64,000 nucleotides of DNA from Syntrophopropionicum propionicicum_A (GCF_048984525.1 NZ_JBMGJC010000007.1:1-64000), one strand, 5' to 3'; positions 8,301 to 17,605 are shown, counted from the stretch's first letter. The notes: a model not told the origin generated them from the letters alone. Made by a program: numbers and translations.

Positions 8301-8470
8301 TGGAAAAACTGGGCACACCGTTTTTCACCACCAAAGATCACGGCACAGGCCTGGGGCTGGCCGTCTGCTACAGCATCGCGGCCAGGCACAACGCTGCGAT
8401 CAGAGTGGAAACCGGCTCCGCCGGAACTACTTTCTACGTGTGTTTTGCCATCAGCCAGCCGAATCATTAA
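5378..8470 (+). CDS. Soluble multi-PAS sensor histidine kinase (six PAS domains)
   Basis: The 1030-aa protein has no clear membrane segment. PAS domains lie at about 20-140, 150-265, 275-400, 405-540, 545-680 and 685-800. PAS4 and PAS5 are near-copies of each other. The dimerisation/phosphoacceptor domain carries H826 in G-I-G-H-E-I-R-N-P, and the ATPase domain has N (L-N-M-F-R-N-G-L-E-A-M), G1 (D-Q-G-K-G-I) and G2 (G-T-G-L-G-L) boxes. A GGGGGA ribosome site precedes ATG. It resembles KinA/KinE-type phosphorelay kinases and has no response regulator next to it, so a distant Spo0F-like partner is inferred. The C-terminal 350 residues are very close to the kinase at 12947. The end overlaps the convergent RND gene by 20 bases. 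Confidence 0.92.
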   Translation: MFSFIRELFRDIARRKQVKEALRESEERYQAIFDTTGTAILIVEEDNTISLVNSEFEKLSGYSKLETEGKKKWSDFITKDYLKIVKEYHRLRNIDPDSAPKNYEIQFINRQGKTRDITLTVKTLPGTKQYLVSCLDITKSKRAARALRNQSLFLQRLIDNIPNPVFHKDVNGIYQGCNKACEEFLGRTKGEIVGKSVYEIYPKDLADKYYEMDSALFREPGVQIYEYSFLYADGTRRDVIFNKATYTNTDGTLAGLVCAAVDISERKKTEEEIRQSEALLRSIVESPRNIMTFSLDINYRYIFFNKAHHDTMKNIWGADIELGKSMLEYITCPKDRDRAAVNFDRALCGEQFSVIEEYSGENLDRSYWENIFSPIVIETGKTIGVTVFCSDISEHILAERKLRAANQQHLDIIDFLPDATFAIDRDGRVIAWNRAIEEMTGVCKEDMLGRGDYAYSVPFYGNQRPILIDLIFLENSSFESRYEYTERKENTIYAEALTPCVYNGKGAIMWGKASPLFDSDGNLIGAIESIRDITERKKAEDQLRGVNQQLEDIIEFLPDATLVVNKDRKVIAWNKAIEEMTGVKKEEMIGRGDYAYAVPFYGEPRPILIDLVLMPQKEVEDKYDYIIRSGGTLITETDVPFTYKGKGANLWGIATLLLDSDGNVIGAIESIRDVTDHKNTVEALRLSEQRFSKIFNASPSMMCISTVEEGRFIEANHRFLQVSGYSREELIGLTASDISFWVKPERADVIKSLRKNGMVNNLECVFREKSGEVYIGLYSAEIVNFNGEEFVLSVVNDISERKRLEEEMSRLERLNLVGEMAAGIGHEIRNPMTTVRGFLQMLGEKQECSNFREYYNLMIDELDRANSIITEYLSLAKNKAVSKQYQNLNHILKALFPLIQADAMRTDMYVHIGLEDIPDLLLDEKEIRQLILNMFRNGLEAMSPGKKITIRTFVEDNEVVLAIQDQGKGIEQDDLEKLGTPFFTTKDHGTGLGLAVCYSIAARHNAAIRVETGSAGTTFYVCFAISQPNH

Positions 8471-11400
8471 CACTGGCAGGCTTTTTTATTGGGAAAATTT
8501 TATTTTTGATGTCGTCCAATATGGTATAAATCACCGGGACAACCACCAACGTCAGCAGTGTGGAGGTTATCAGCCCGCCGATGATAGCGTGGGCCATGGG
8601 CGCCCTGCTCTCCGCACCCGGCCCCAGGGCCAGCGCCAGCGGCATCATGCCGAAGATCATGGCCAGAGAGGTCATCACTATTGGCCGCAGCCTGGTCAAG
8701 GCCGCCCTCTTCAAAGCCTCGTTCCGTTCCAGCCCTGCCGCCCTCTGCTGCTTGGTGAAATCAATAAGCAAAATGGCGTTCTTGGTAACCAGGCCCATGA
8801 GCATAATAATGCCGATCATCGACATCAGGCTCAAGTCGCTGCCCAGCAACAGCAGGCCAAAAATAGCCCCGACAACAGCCATTGGTATGGACAGCATGAT
8901 CGCGAAGGGGTCGATGTAGCTTTCAAACTGAGAGGCCAGGATGAAGAATATAAACAACACTCCTGTAATCAGGGCTAAAAACATGGTAGTGAAGGTCTCG
9001 CCCATCATTTCACTTTCACCGCCGGCAAAAACACTGTAGCCGGCAGGCATCTGTTCCGATTCGATTCTTTTTAAAAATTGATTGTTAAACTCGCCCGGGG
9101 ACGTCCCTTCCAGGTTGGCTGAGAGCACGATTTCTTTGATCCGGTCAAAACGCCTGATTTCACTGGGAGAGGTGCTGAAAACCTGCTCCGTCACCTGGCT
9201 CAAGGCGATCATCGGGCTGGAACCGCCCCCTTCCGCCGCGTTGCGGCTCTGCAGGTAGATATTGCTCAGGTCACCCATATTTTTACGCTGGTCTTCCGCC
9301 AGGCGCACCCGCACGTCGAAGCGGTCCTCACCCTCCTCGTACTGACTGACGGTCACCCCGTTGAACAAGGTGCGCAGGGTATCTGCCACCTGGGCAGTGC
9401 TGATCCCCAGGTCCGTCGCCGCTGCACGGTTAATCAGGACCTTTCCCTCCGGATTGCCCGGCTTAAAGGAGCTGCCCACATCCACCGCTCCGGGGATGCC
9501 TTCCATAATCCGCTGGTACTTTTCCGCATATTCCTGCAACACATTCAAGTCGTCTCCCAGCAGGCGAAACTGGACCTGTTTCTCCGCTCCGGACGACCCG
9601 ATGCCGCCCGCCAGATTAACAGACACCTGCACGCCTGGAATACTGCCCAGCCTCTGCCTCATGTCCGAGGCAATCTCATTTAATGTCCGTTCCCGGTGCC
9701 CTTTATCAACGGTCCTGACATAAATGCTGACCCTCTCCCGGTTGGTGGAAGAGTATACTTTTACCACTTCCGGGTAGCCGCGGATAACGTCCTCCAGCTT
9801 TAAAGCCATATCCCCGGCCACGGCCAGGCTCAAACCCGCGTCCAGCTGAGCCGTCACGCTTAACTCACTTGTATCGCCGTATGGAATGAACGACGAGCCC
9901 ATGAGCGGAATCGCCGCCAGGCTGCTGAAAAACAGGAGGAAAGCCAGAGCCAGCGTCTTAAAGCGGTTTTTCAATACCAGCCCGATAAACCCGGCATACC
10001 AGTCGTTGACATGGGCAAAGCCGCGGTTAAACCAGGCCAGGAAACTGCCCAGCGGCCCTCCGGGCAAAACCTCTTCCGCCTTTAAATTGCGGGACGCCAG
10101 CAGGGGCACCAGGGTAAAAGACACCAGCAGGGATACCAGCACGCTGAAAACAACCGTCAGTCCGAACTGCTTGAAAAACTGCCCCACGATACCGGTCATC
10201 ATCGCCACCGGCAGGAACACCGCCACCACGGTGAAGGTGGTGGACGTCACAGCCAGGCCGATTTCGTCGGTTGCCTCCCTGGCCGCCGCCAGGGGGGTCT
10301 TGCCGAGCCTCATGTGCCGCACAATATTCTCGATTACCACTATGGCGTCGTCGATAAGCAGCCCAACCGCCAGGGAAAGCGCCATCAGGCTCAAAAAGTT
10401 TATTGAAAAACCCATTAATTTCATGGCAAAAAAAGTGGCGATAATGGATATGGGTATGGACAGGGAGCTGATCAGGGTGCTGCGCCAGTCCTTCAGGAAA
10501 AGGAAAACCATTGTTACCGCCAGCAGGCTGCCCTCGATAATGGTCTTCAACACGTCGTTGACCGCTTCCCTGATATAGACCGAGTTGTCGCTAACAATTT
10601 CAATGTTGACACCCGGCGGCAGCTCCTTTTTAATATCGGCGACAGCCGCCTTGATCTTGTCGGCTACTTCCACCGTGTTTGTGCCCGACTGTTTTATAAT
10701 GTCAAGGCCAACAGCGGGAGCACCCTGGTAACGGGCAAAACTTTCCCGGTCCTTGACGCCGTCCTTCACCGCGGCAATATCCCGCACATAAAGCTGCACC
10801 CCGCCGCGGCGGGCCACCGGCAGCGCCGCGAAGTCCTCGACCCGCCCGACATTGCCCGAGGTGCGCAGTGTCATTTCCCGGCCGTCGCTGCCGAGCTTGC
10901 CGCCAGGCACGTCCATATTTTCGCTTCTCAGGCTGGACAGCACCTCGGAGGTGCTCAGGCCGTATGCCGCCAGCTTCTCCTTATCCAGGTCGATCTGGAT
11001 TTCCCTCTCCTCAGACCCGTAAACAGTAATATTGCCGACGCCGCTTATGGTTTCGAGCCTTTTCTTGACAACATCGTTGACCATAACAGTCATTTCCCGC
11101 AGGGAAAGGTCGCCGGTTACGGCAATGTAAACGATGGGCATGGCCATCGGGTCAAACCTGGCGATGACGGGCTCCTCGATATCCTGGGGCAGATCCCCCC
11201 GGATCGTGCCGATTTTATCCCGCACGTCCTGGGCGGCGACCTCCGGCTCGGTTTCCAGGGTAAACTCAGCTATCGTGGTGCTGACACCCTCACGCGCTAT
11301 GGAATATATGTGCTTAACCCCGGAGATCTGGCCGACAGCCTCCTCCATCTTTTGTGAAATTTTTGTCTCAACCTGTTCCGGGGAAGCCCCGGGCTGGACT

Positions 11401-11546
11401 ATGGTGGTAACGACGTAGGGGAATTCCACTTCAGGATAATCGTTTATATTAAGGCCGACATAGCTGATGATGCCAAGGGCCACCAGCGCCAATATCGTTA
11501 CTGTGGCAAAAACCGGCCTTTTCAGGCTCAAGTTGGTGAGGAACAT
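8451..11546 (-). CDS. RND-family multidrug/metabolite efflux transporter (inner-membrane pump)
   Basis: At 1031 aa this is full length for the AcrB/MexB class. It shows the N-terminal membrane helix, the V-E-F-P-Y-V start of the porter domain, two large extracytoplasmic loops and 12 expected membrane helices in the 1+5 / 1+5 arrangement. The proton-relay motif region S-L-A-V-G-L-L-I-D-D-A-I-V-V-I-E-N lies in helix 4. The adaptor gene ends 24 bases upstream, so the two form an operon. No outer-membrane channel gene is present. Substrate cannot be read from the sequence. Confidence 0.95.
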   Translation of the reverse strand: MFLTNLSLKRPVFATVTILALVALGIISYVGLNINDYPEVEFPYVVTTIVQPGASPEQVETKISQKMEEAVGQISGVKHIYSIAREGVSTTIAEFTLETEPEVAAQDVRDKIGTIRGDLPQDIEEPVIARFDPMAMPIVYIAVTGDLSLREMTVMVNDVVKKRLETISGVGNITVYGSEEREIQIDLDKEKLAAYGLSTSEVLSSLRSENMDVPGGKLGSDGREMTLRTSGNVGRVEDFAALPVARRGGVQLYVRDIAAVKDGVKDRESFARYQGAPAVGLDIIKQSGTNTVEVADKIKAAVADIKKELPPGVNIEIVSDNSVYIREAVNDVLKTIIEGSLLAVTMVFLFLKDWRSTLISSLSIPISIIATFFAMKLMGFSINFLSLMALSLAVGLLIDDAIVVIENIVRHMRLGKTPLAAAREATDEIGLAVTSTTFTVVAVFLPVAMMTGIVGQFFKQFGLTVVFSVLVSLLVSFTLVPLLASRNLKAEEVLPGGPLGSFLAWFNRGFAHVNDWYAGFIGLVLKNRFKTLALAFLLFFSSLAAIPLMGSSFIPYGDTSELSVTAQLDAGLSLAVAGDMALKLEDVIRGYPEVVKVYSSTNRERVSIYVRTVDKGHRERTLNEIASDMRQRLGSIPGVQVSVNLAGGIGSSGAEKQVQFRLLGDDLNVLQEYAEKYQRIMEGIPGAVDVGSSFKPGNPEGKVLINRAAATDLGISTAQVADTLRTLFNGVTVSQYEEGEDRFDVRVRLAEDQRKNMGDLSNIYLQSRNAAEGGGSSPMIALSQVTEQVFSTSPSEIRRFDRIKEIVLSANLEGTSPGEFNNQFLKRIESEQMPAGYSVFAGGESEMMGETFTTMFLALITGVLFIFFILASQFESYIDPFAIMLSIPMAVVGAIFGLLLLGSDLSLMSMIGIIMLMGLVTKNAILLIDFTKQQRAAGLERNEALKRAALTRLRPIVMTSLAMIFGMMPLALALGPGAESRAPMAHAIIGGLITSTLLTLVVVPVIYTILDDIKNKIFPIKKPASVNDSAG

Positions 11547-11570
11547 GCTTTACGCTCCCGTCGGTAAGTT

Positions 11571-12662
11571 TTATTCGGAAATTATTATTTTGTCCTGGTC
11601 TTTGAGTACGTTGATATTTGTTACTACTATCTTTTGACCCGCCGTAAGGCCGGACTTTATCTCCACCAGCTGGCCAACCACCTGGCCGATTTCCACCTGC
11701 CGGCGAAGAGCCCGGTCACCGTCCGCTACATATGCGAAATACATCCCCTGTATGCTGACCAGGGAGTTCTGGGGCACGGCCAGCGCTTCTCCCTCCTCGC
11801 CGGTCTTAATCCGCACGCTGGCGAACATACCCGGTTTGAGAAGCCCTTCCCCGTTTGCGACTTTAATCTTTGTTTCAAAAACCCGTGCGTTATTATTGGC
11901 AGAGGGGTTGATGATCTCCACAACCCCTTCAAACCCGCGGCTGACAAATGAGTCCACATTTACGTCCGCCGGTAGTCCCGTTTTGACTCTGCCCAGGTCT
12001 TTTTGCTCCACGTTAACCACGACGTAAACCGAGGAGATGTCCTCGACGTTCATCAGCGGAGTCCCTGCCGCTGCCATCTGCCCCGGGGTGACATTCCTGT
12101 TGGATACCACGCCGTTAAAAGGAGAAACTACTGTGGCGCCGCGCAAGGACTCTTCAGCGCTGGAAGCCGCCGCGGCTGCCGCGGCCGCGTCAGCTTCGGC
12201 TATTTTCAGCATTGTCTGCACATCTTCAAATTCTTTTTCGGATATCACATTACTCTGGTAAAGCTCCCTGAACCGCTCGTAGTTTATCCTGGCCGAGTCC
12301 AGGTTCGCCTCGGCCTTTTTCAACGTGGCCCGGGCAATGGCCAGGGCGTTGGCGTATTCAGTGTCCTCCAGCAAAACCAGGGGCTGTCCGGCTGTCACAA
12401 CGGCGCCGTTTTCCACCAGCACCCGGCTTACACGGCCGGGGACTTTGGAGCTGACCACGCCGTCATGCAAAGCTTCCAGGCTGCCGGTAAGAGCCACGGC
12501 CTCTTCAATTTTAACCTTTCCCACTTCATGCACCGCCACAGTCTGGGCACGCTCCACGGGGGAACTATCCTCTTTTTGTTTCAGGAAGCCGCCGCCCTTC
12601 CAAAGCCCCAGGGCCAGGATCACCGCCAGGGGCGCCAGCCATAATTTCCACCTGTGTTTCAC
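11571..12662 (-). CDS. RND efflux adaptor (membrane fusion protein, HlyD/AcrA family)
   Basis: The 363-aa protein has one N-terminal membrane anchor (about residues 7-23) with no lipobox Cys. Then come a lipoyl-like half (G-S-L-E-A-L-H-D-G-V-V-S), an alpha-helical hairpin of about 70 residues rich in Ala and Glu, the second lipoyl half (G-A-T-V-V-S-P-F-N-G-V-V-S-N-R) and beta-barrel domains. It should tether the RND pump encoded next to it. The upstream 280 bases separate it from the divergent kinase at 12947, so that region holds both promoters. Confidence 0.93.
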   Translation of the reverse strand: MKHRWKLWLAPLAVILALGLWKGGGFLKQKEDSSPVERAQTVAVHEVGKVKIEEAVALTGSLEALHDGVVSSKVPGRVSRVLVENGAVVTAGQPLVLLEDTEYANALAIARATLKKAEANLDSARINYERFRELYQSNVISEKEFEDVQTMLKIAEADAAAAAAAASSAEESLRGATVVSPFNGVVSNRNVTPGQMAAAGTPLMNVEDISSVYVVVNVEQKDLGRVKTGLPADVNVDSFVSRGFEGVVEIINPSANNNARVFETKIKVANGEGLLKPGMFASVRIKTGEEGEALAVPQNSLVSIQGMYFAYVADGDRALRRQVEIGQVVGQLVEIKSGLTAGQKIVVTNINVLKDQDKIIISE

Positions 12663-12822
12663 TTAAGTGATACACCTCGCTTAATCTATGAATCTTGCCG
12701 GCTATAAACTAACTATTAAATTTAATAAAGATATTTAACATTTTTATAACTGAATAATTAGACATGATCTCGTTTAATCCTTTATTGCAAATAATTCTTC
12801 AGAGTGACAATATATGACAAAA

Positions 12823-12837
12823 TTCCCGAAGGTTATT
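12823..12837 (+). promoter_or_regulatory. Shared upstream element of the two PAS kinases, copy 2
   Basis: TTCCCGAAGGTTATT, preceded by ACAAAA, lies about 110 bases before the kinase start. Over about 20 bases it matches the element at 5288-5302 except at four positions. Just upstream, GTGACAATATATGACAAAAT on the plus strand reads as two TTGTCA-like half-sites on the other strand, weakly like Spo0A boxes. Confidence 0.35.
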
Positions 12838-12946
12838 GAGTGTAAAATATTGAATATTCCAGAAGCTTAAACAACAATGGCGGATATACAAACCTACAGT
12901 CATTTTTTATCATTAGTGAAGAAGTGCTGTCGGCTGAGGTATTACC

Positions 12947-15900
12947 ATGACTTTTTTATCAGACTCACAGGCAGAATACTTTAACCTCATATATATATTG
13001 GCGTTTTTTATAGTGGCCTCGGTTTGTGTTTCCATGAGCAAAGCCGCCGGCAAACGCCTGCCATGGGTTTGGCTGGGTTTGTTCGGTGCTGCCCACGGGC
13101 TGGGCTTTGGGGCTATCTGCCTCATTGCCAACTGCGGCAACAATAATTTCTCCCCTGATTTGCAGGCCTCCCTGCTGTCGATATCTTTTGTCTGCCTGGC
13201 GGAGTTCGGGCGGAACAGCATAGTGAATATACTGGGCAGAGGGCCCGGGAGATGGGTCCTGGTCCCGCTGATATTCTTAGCGGTGCTGTCAGGTTTTATT
13301 AAACCAAACGGCGCACAAGCCGCCGTGCTGTACCTGCTGGGGCTGGCGGGAGGGCTGCCTGCGGCGCGTGCTTTACTCCTGGCTTCCCGGTGTTCAGAGA
13401 CGCACTCCGGCCGCCGTCTGAAAACCGGCAGTATTGCTATGGCTCTGTACGCTCTTCTCGCCGGCCTGCCGGTCCTGCCGGAGTCCTTCATTCCATTAAC
13501 AATCAGCGGTGAAACTATTTCAAGCGCATTAACTATTTTTCTGCAGGCGGCCAGAATATTTTTAATATTATGGCTGGCAGCGGCTGTCTGGTCCTATTCA
13601 CACGAACTATTTCGCCAAGAGACAGGTGATGCGTACCATAAGCTGAGATTAAAATATGCTGTGTTGTCCGCGGCTATATTGGTAATTGTCCTCTGTTTGG
13701 GCTGGACTGCAACGGGACGCCTTGAACACAACGCACGGGATCATCTGCAAAATGAGGGCTGGAATAAGTTAACCGCTTTATCAGATTATTATCTTCTAGA
13801 TGATTTAGGCGAAGCCGACCACGCTGTGACTGTAATAGCGGGTGACAACCAGGCAGCCGCCGCTTTGATTTCCGGTACTACCGGCGATATAGAACACGCC
13901 AACCAAGCCCTTGACAGGTACCATAAGGTACTGGAGGCCCCGGTTTGTTACCTGTTGGACATTAACGGATATGTTATAGCTTCCTCCAACCGGAACGACC
14001 AGGACAGCTATGTGGGCCAAAACTACAGATTTCGACCATATTTCAAACAGGCCCTGACCGGTGAAGCCGGCAGTTATTTCGCTTTAGGGGTGACTTCCGG
14101 GGAAAGAGGATATTACACAAGCTATCCGGTGCGGGACGGGCAGAATAACATAATCGGGGTTGCTGTCGTTAAGAGAAAGCTCGAGAGTCTGGAATCAGCA
14201 TTTCAGCAGTATTCCCTGTGTTTTTTAGTCGATCCCCACGGGATTGTGTTCATGTCAAGCCAGCCGGACATGCTTTTTATGAGCCTGTGGCCTCTTAATG
14301 AGGAAACCAAAAAGGCGCTGGAAGACTCCCTCCAGTTCGGCGGCGGGCCTTTTCAGGCCATTGGGCTGCGGGATTCAGCCGATGGGCGGGATATTATATA
14401 TAAAGGGAAGCAATATATCAAGGTTAGTAAAATGATCAACAGCGATGGATGGTCTTTAGTTTTATTATCACCAACATCCGGTATGCACGAGGCATTGCTG
14501 CCGGGGCTTTCCGCAACCTTATTTTTATCTGTCCTTACTATTGGCTTTTTTATGTCAAAACAGCGGTCAACTGAAGGGACAGCCCTGATATCCGCCTCCG
14601 AGGAAAACTACCGTTCCATTTTCAACGGGGTCAATGAAGCGATCTTTGTCCACGAACTTCCCGGAGGGCGAGTTGTTGACGTTAATCAAAAAACCTGTGA
14701 AATGTACGGCTGCACCCGTGAAAATATTCTAAACACAAAATTATCAATGTTCGGCTCAGACATACCCCCGTACACCACTGACGAGGGAATCAAGTATATA
14801 AACATGGCCGCGCGCGGGGAGCCCCAGATTTTTGATTGGCTGGCAAAAGATTATTATGGAAACATTTTTTGGGTCGAAGTCAATTTAAAAAGAATTACCC
14901 TGGGGGGCAGGGAGCGCTTACTTGCGGTTGTTAGAAACATCAACGAGCGCAAGGAGGCGGAAGAAGCCCTTAAAGAGTCTGAAAACAGGTACCGCTCTGT
15001 TTTTGAAACCACCGGGGCTGGGACGTTAATAATTGAAGAAAACGAAACAATTTCACTGGTTAACAAGGAATTTGAAAGAATTTCAGGTTATTCAAAGGAG
15101 GACGTGGAAGGCAAAATAAGCTGGACAGAATTTGCCGCCGGAGAAGACCTGGAAAGGACTAAAGGTTATCACCGCCTGCGCTTAATTGACCCTAAACTGG
15201 CTCCAAGGAACTATGAGATCGGAATCATCGACAGGTATGGCAACGTCAAAGACATGATATTAACTGTTGATATAATTCCGGGAACTAAAAAATGCGTGGT
15301 GTCTGCTTTGGACATCACCGAGCGCAAAAAAGCGGAAGAAGCGCTGCGCGTTTCAGAAGAGCGTTTCTATAAAATTTTTAACGCCAGTCCCAATATAATG
15401 TCTATCACGACGTACAAGGAAGGCCGCTTCATTGTCGCAAACGAACGTTTTTTGAATATACTTGGATATATTTTGGAAGAAGTAATTGGACGCACGGCAG
15501 AAGATATAAGAATATGGGTTAAACCGGATCGCGCTGAAATTATGAATAGGCTGCGGGAGAACGGGTTGATTAACAACCTGGAGTGCACCCTCCGCAAAAA
15601 GTCCGGCGAAATGTTCACCAGCCTGTACTCAGCGGAGATAGTTTGTTTTAACGGTGAACGGCATATATTGAGCGCTGTCAATGACATAAGCGAGCGCAAG
15701 CGTCTGGAGGAGGAAATGGCCCGCCTGGAGCGGCTGAACCTGATCGGTGAAATGGCCGCCGGCATCGGCCACGAAATCAGGAACCCGATGACCACCGTGC
15801 GGGGATTGCTCCAGCTGCTGGGGTCCAAAAAGGACAATACTCAATACAGGGAATATTACAACCTCATGATCGATGAACTGGACCGGGCTAATACTATCAT

Positions 15901-16372
15901 TACAGAATTCCTCTCTCTGGCTAAAAACAGGACGGTCAAAAAAAAGATGTTGAACCTCAATTCCATTGTGGAAGTGCTGTTCCCGTTAATCCAGGCCGAC
16001 GCCATGCGCAATGACAAATTCATACAAATCGGGATCGGGGATATCCCGGATCTGCTGCTGGACGAAAAAGAAATTCGCCAGCTGGTGCTGAACCTGGTGC
16101 GTAACGGCCTGGAGGCCATGCCGCCCGGCGGGAGATTAACTATAAAGACGTTTAATGAAGGTAATAATGTGGTCTTAGCGGTACAGGACGAGGGCAGGGG
16201 GATCGAGCAGGATGTACTGGAAAAACTGGGCACGCCCTTCTATACCACCAAGGACTCCGGCACCGGCCTGGGGCTGGCCGTCTGTTACAGCATCGCCGCC
16301 AGGCACAACGCCTCCATCCGGGTGGAAACCGGTTTCACCGGCACTACCTTTTACATCGTCTTCACTCCCTAA
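12947..16372 (+). CDS. Membrane-bound multi-PAS sensor histidine kinase with extracytoplasmic sensor
   Basis: The 1141-aa protein begins with about seven hydrophobic helices (residues 10-220). A further helix near 245-258 is followed by an extracytoplasmic, Cache-like sensor (about 265-510) with C-Y-L-L-D-I-N-G-Y-V-I-A-S-S and a second helix near 522-540. Three PAS domains follow (about 550-675, 680-795, 800-915), then the phosphoacceptor H942 in G-I-G-H-E-I-R-N-P and the ATPase N, G1 and G2 boxes. The last three domains are closely related to the kinase at 5378, while the N-terminal half is unrelated. It is orphan, with no regulator nearby, and probably feeds a shared phosphorelay. Confidence 0.92.
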   Translation: MTFLSDSQAEYFNLIYILAFFIVASVCVSMSKAAGKRLPWVWLGLFGAAHGLGFGAICLIANCGNNNFSPDLQASLLSISFVCLAEFGRNSIVNILGRGPGRWVLVPLIFLAVLSGFIKPNGAQAAVLYLLGLAGGLPAARALLLASRCSETHSGRRLKTGSIAMALYALLAGLPVLPESFIPLTISGETISSALTIFLQAARIFLILWLAAAVWSYSHELFRQETGDAYHKLRLKYAVLSAAILVIVLCLGWTATGRLEHNARDHLQNEGWNKLTALSDYYLLDDLGEADHAVTVIAGDNQAAAALISGTTGDIEHANQALDRYHKVLEAPVCYLLDINGYVIASSNRNDQDSYVGQNYRFRPYFKQALTGEAGSYFALGVTSGERGYYTSYPVRDGQNNIIGVAVVKRKLESLESAFQQYSLCFLVDPHGIVFMSSQPDMLFMSLWPLNEETKKALEDSLQFGGGPFQAIGLRDSADGRDIIYKGKQYIKVSKMINSDGWSLVLLSPTSGMHEALLPGLSATLFLSVLTIGFFMSKQRSTEGTALISASEENYRSIFNGVNEAIFVHELPGGRVVDVNQKTCEMYGCTRENILNTKLSMFGSDIPPYTTDEGIKYINMAARGEPQIFDWLAKDYYGNIFWVEVNLKRITLGGRERLLAVVRNINERKEAEEALKESENRYRSVFETTGAGTLIIEENETISLVNKEFERISGYSKEDVEGKISWTEFAAGEDLERTKGYHRLRLIDPKLAPRNYEIGIIDRYGNVKDMILTVDIIPGTKKCVVSALDITERKKAEEALRVSEERFYKIFNASPNIMSITTYKEGRFIVANERFLNILGYILEEVIGRTAEDIRIWVKPDRAEIMNRLRENGLINNLECTLRKKSGEMFTSLYSAEIVCFNGERHILSAVNDISERKRLEEEMARLERLNLIGEMAAGIGHEIRNPMTTVRGLLQLLGSKKDNTQYREYYNLMIDELDRANTIITEFLSLAKNRTVKKKMLNLNSIVEVLFPLIQADAMRNDKFIQIGIGDIPDLLLDEKEIRQLVLNLVRNGLEAMPPGGRLTIKTFNEGNNVVLAVQDEGRGIEQDVLEKLGTPFYTTKDSGTGLGLAVCYSIAARHNASIRVETGFTGTTFYIVFTP

Positions 16373-16738
16373 CCAGCACCCGGGGACGGTTCGAGACTGC
16401 TGAAAAAGGCCTGTTTTCTGATTTTTCATGTTCGAAACCCGTGTTTTGATCGGCGCCCACCTGTAGGGCGGGCTTCAGCCCGCCAATCCATCGGGGACAT
16501 TCCTCAGCATCAAAGCTAATCCCCAAACAGAGGTGTGTCGCCGTTCCTCTTTGCAGAGGTATGTGCCCAAATCCGCTGTAAGGCTAAAGCCTCACCTACA
16601 GTTCTCACAAGCCCCGTTAATTTTAAGAGGTGACTTTATCAGTGGTCTCGGACGGTTCTCGTGTGCCAATTTTGGCAGTGGAACGGGACACATCTCAAAA
16701 GCGGAATAGGTTCGCACTGTGGCGGGTTAAAACCCGCC
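16373..16738. repeat. Gene-free stretch with short hairpin repeats
   Basis: No gene is seen. Hairpins are GGCGGGCTTCAGCCCGCC at 16467-16484 (preceded by TGTAG), AGGCTAAAGCCT at 16581-16592 (followed by CACCTACA) and GGCGGGTTAAAACCCGCC at 16721-16738, which abuts the nudC stop and may end its transcript. Fragments of the GGGACGGTTC family occur at 16382-16391 and near 16649. Confidence 0.7.
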
Positions 16739-17566
16739 CTACACGGCCGGGGAATGTCCCCGATTTTTTTCTACGAACCAGTTGACCAGCCGGCGGGCAA
16801 TACTGACAGGAGGGGGCATGGGGGGCAGGTCCTTCGCGGTGAACCAGGCGGCCTCCTCAATTTCCGTTCCGTCTACGGCTATTTCCCCTCCCGCATACTC
16901 CGCGGTAAAAGCAACCATCAGGGAGTGGGGAAAAGGCCAGGACTGGCTGCCAAAGTACTTGATGTTTTTGATTTCAACCCCTACTTCCTCCCGAATTTCC
17001 CTGCGCAGGCATACTTCAAGGGTTTCGCCCGGCTCAACAAAACCCGCGATAACACTGAAATAATCCATGGAAGTCCGCCTGGCCAGCAGAATCTGGTTGC
17101 CGCTGGTGATGGCGCAAATCACAGCCGGGGAAATGCGGGGGTAGCTGACCAGGCCGCAGGCGGGGCAGCTTTTGGCATGCTCGCCGGAATTTGTTTCCGT
17201 CCTGGCGCCGCAACGGCCGCAGTACTGGTGGGTATGGTCCCAGTGCAGAAGCTGTACCGCCCGGGCCGCAGCCTGGTAGAAACCATCTCCTATTAAGCCA
17301 AAAAGTTTCCTCAGTCCCAGAAAGACCTTATCAGGCGCTTCGCAGCAGTCATTCAGCGCTTCTATGGCGTAACATGGCGTCCCATCCAATTGTCCCAGGT
17401 ATATTCTCCGGCTCATATCAGTCTCCGGCACCGGGCTTTCAGCAGAGAACGGGGTGATGGCTTTGTCCTCGCACAGGCGCACCAGCATCGCACCCCGGTG
17501 AAAGACAAACCAGTGTGCCAAACCATCATTTTCAAACTTTGGAGTAAATTCCGGCACAAAAACCAT
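16739..17566 (-). CDS. nudC: NADH pyrophosphatase / NAD-capped RNA decapping Nudix hydrolase
   Basis: The 275-aa protein has the NudC layout: an N-terminal domain, a zinc ribbon (C-G-R-C ... C-P-A-C, about residues 135-155) and a Nudix domain with the complete box G-F-V-E-P-G-E-T-L-E-V-C-L-R-R-E-I-R-E-E followed by V-G-V. After the box come S-Q-S-W-P-F-P-H-S-L-M, the NudC-specific SQPWPFPxS-type motif that binds the NAD(H) end. It cleaves NAD(H) to NMN(H) and AMP and can remove NAD caps from RNA. It is monocistronic between repeat blocks. Confidence 0.95.
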   Translation of the reverse strand: MVFVPEFTPKFENDGLAHWFVFHRGAMLVRLCEDKAITPFSAESPVPETDMSRRIYLGQLDGTPCYAIEALNDCCEAPDKVFLGLRKLFGLIGDGFYQAAARAVQLLHWDHTHQYCGRCGARTETNSGEHAKSCPACGLVSYPRISPAVICAITSGNQILLARRTSMDYFSVIAGFVEPGETLEVCLRREIREEVGVEIKNIKYFGSQSWPFPHSLMVAFTAEYAGGEIAVDGTEIEEAAWFTAKDLPPMPPPVSIARRLVNWFVEKNRGHSPAV

Positions 17567-17605
17567 TTAATCCGCTTCCTTTCAAAGAATTCCTTATTCT
17601 TGATT

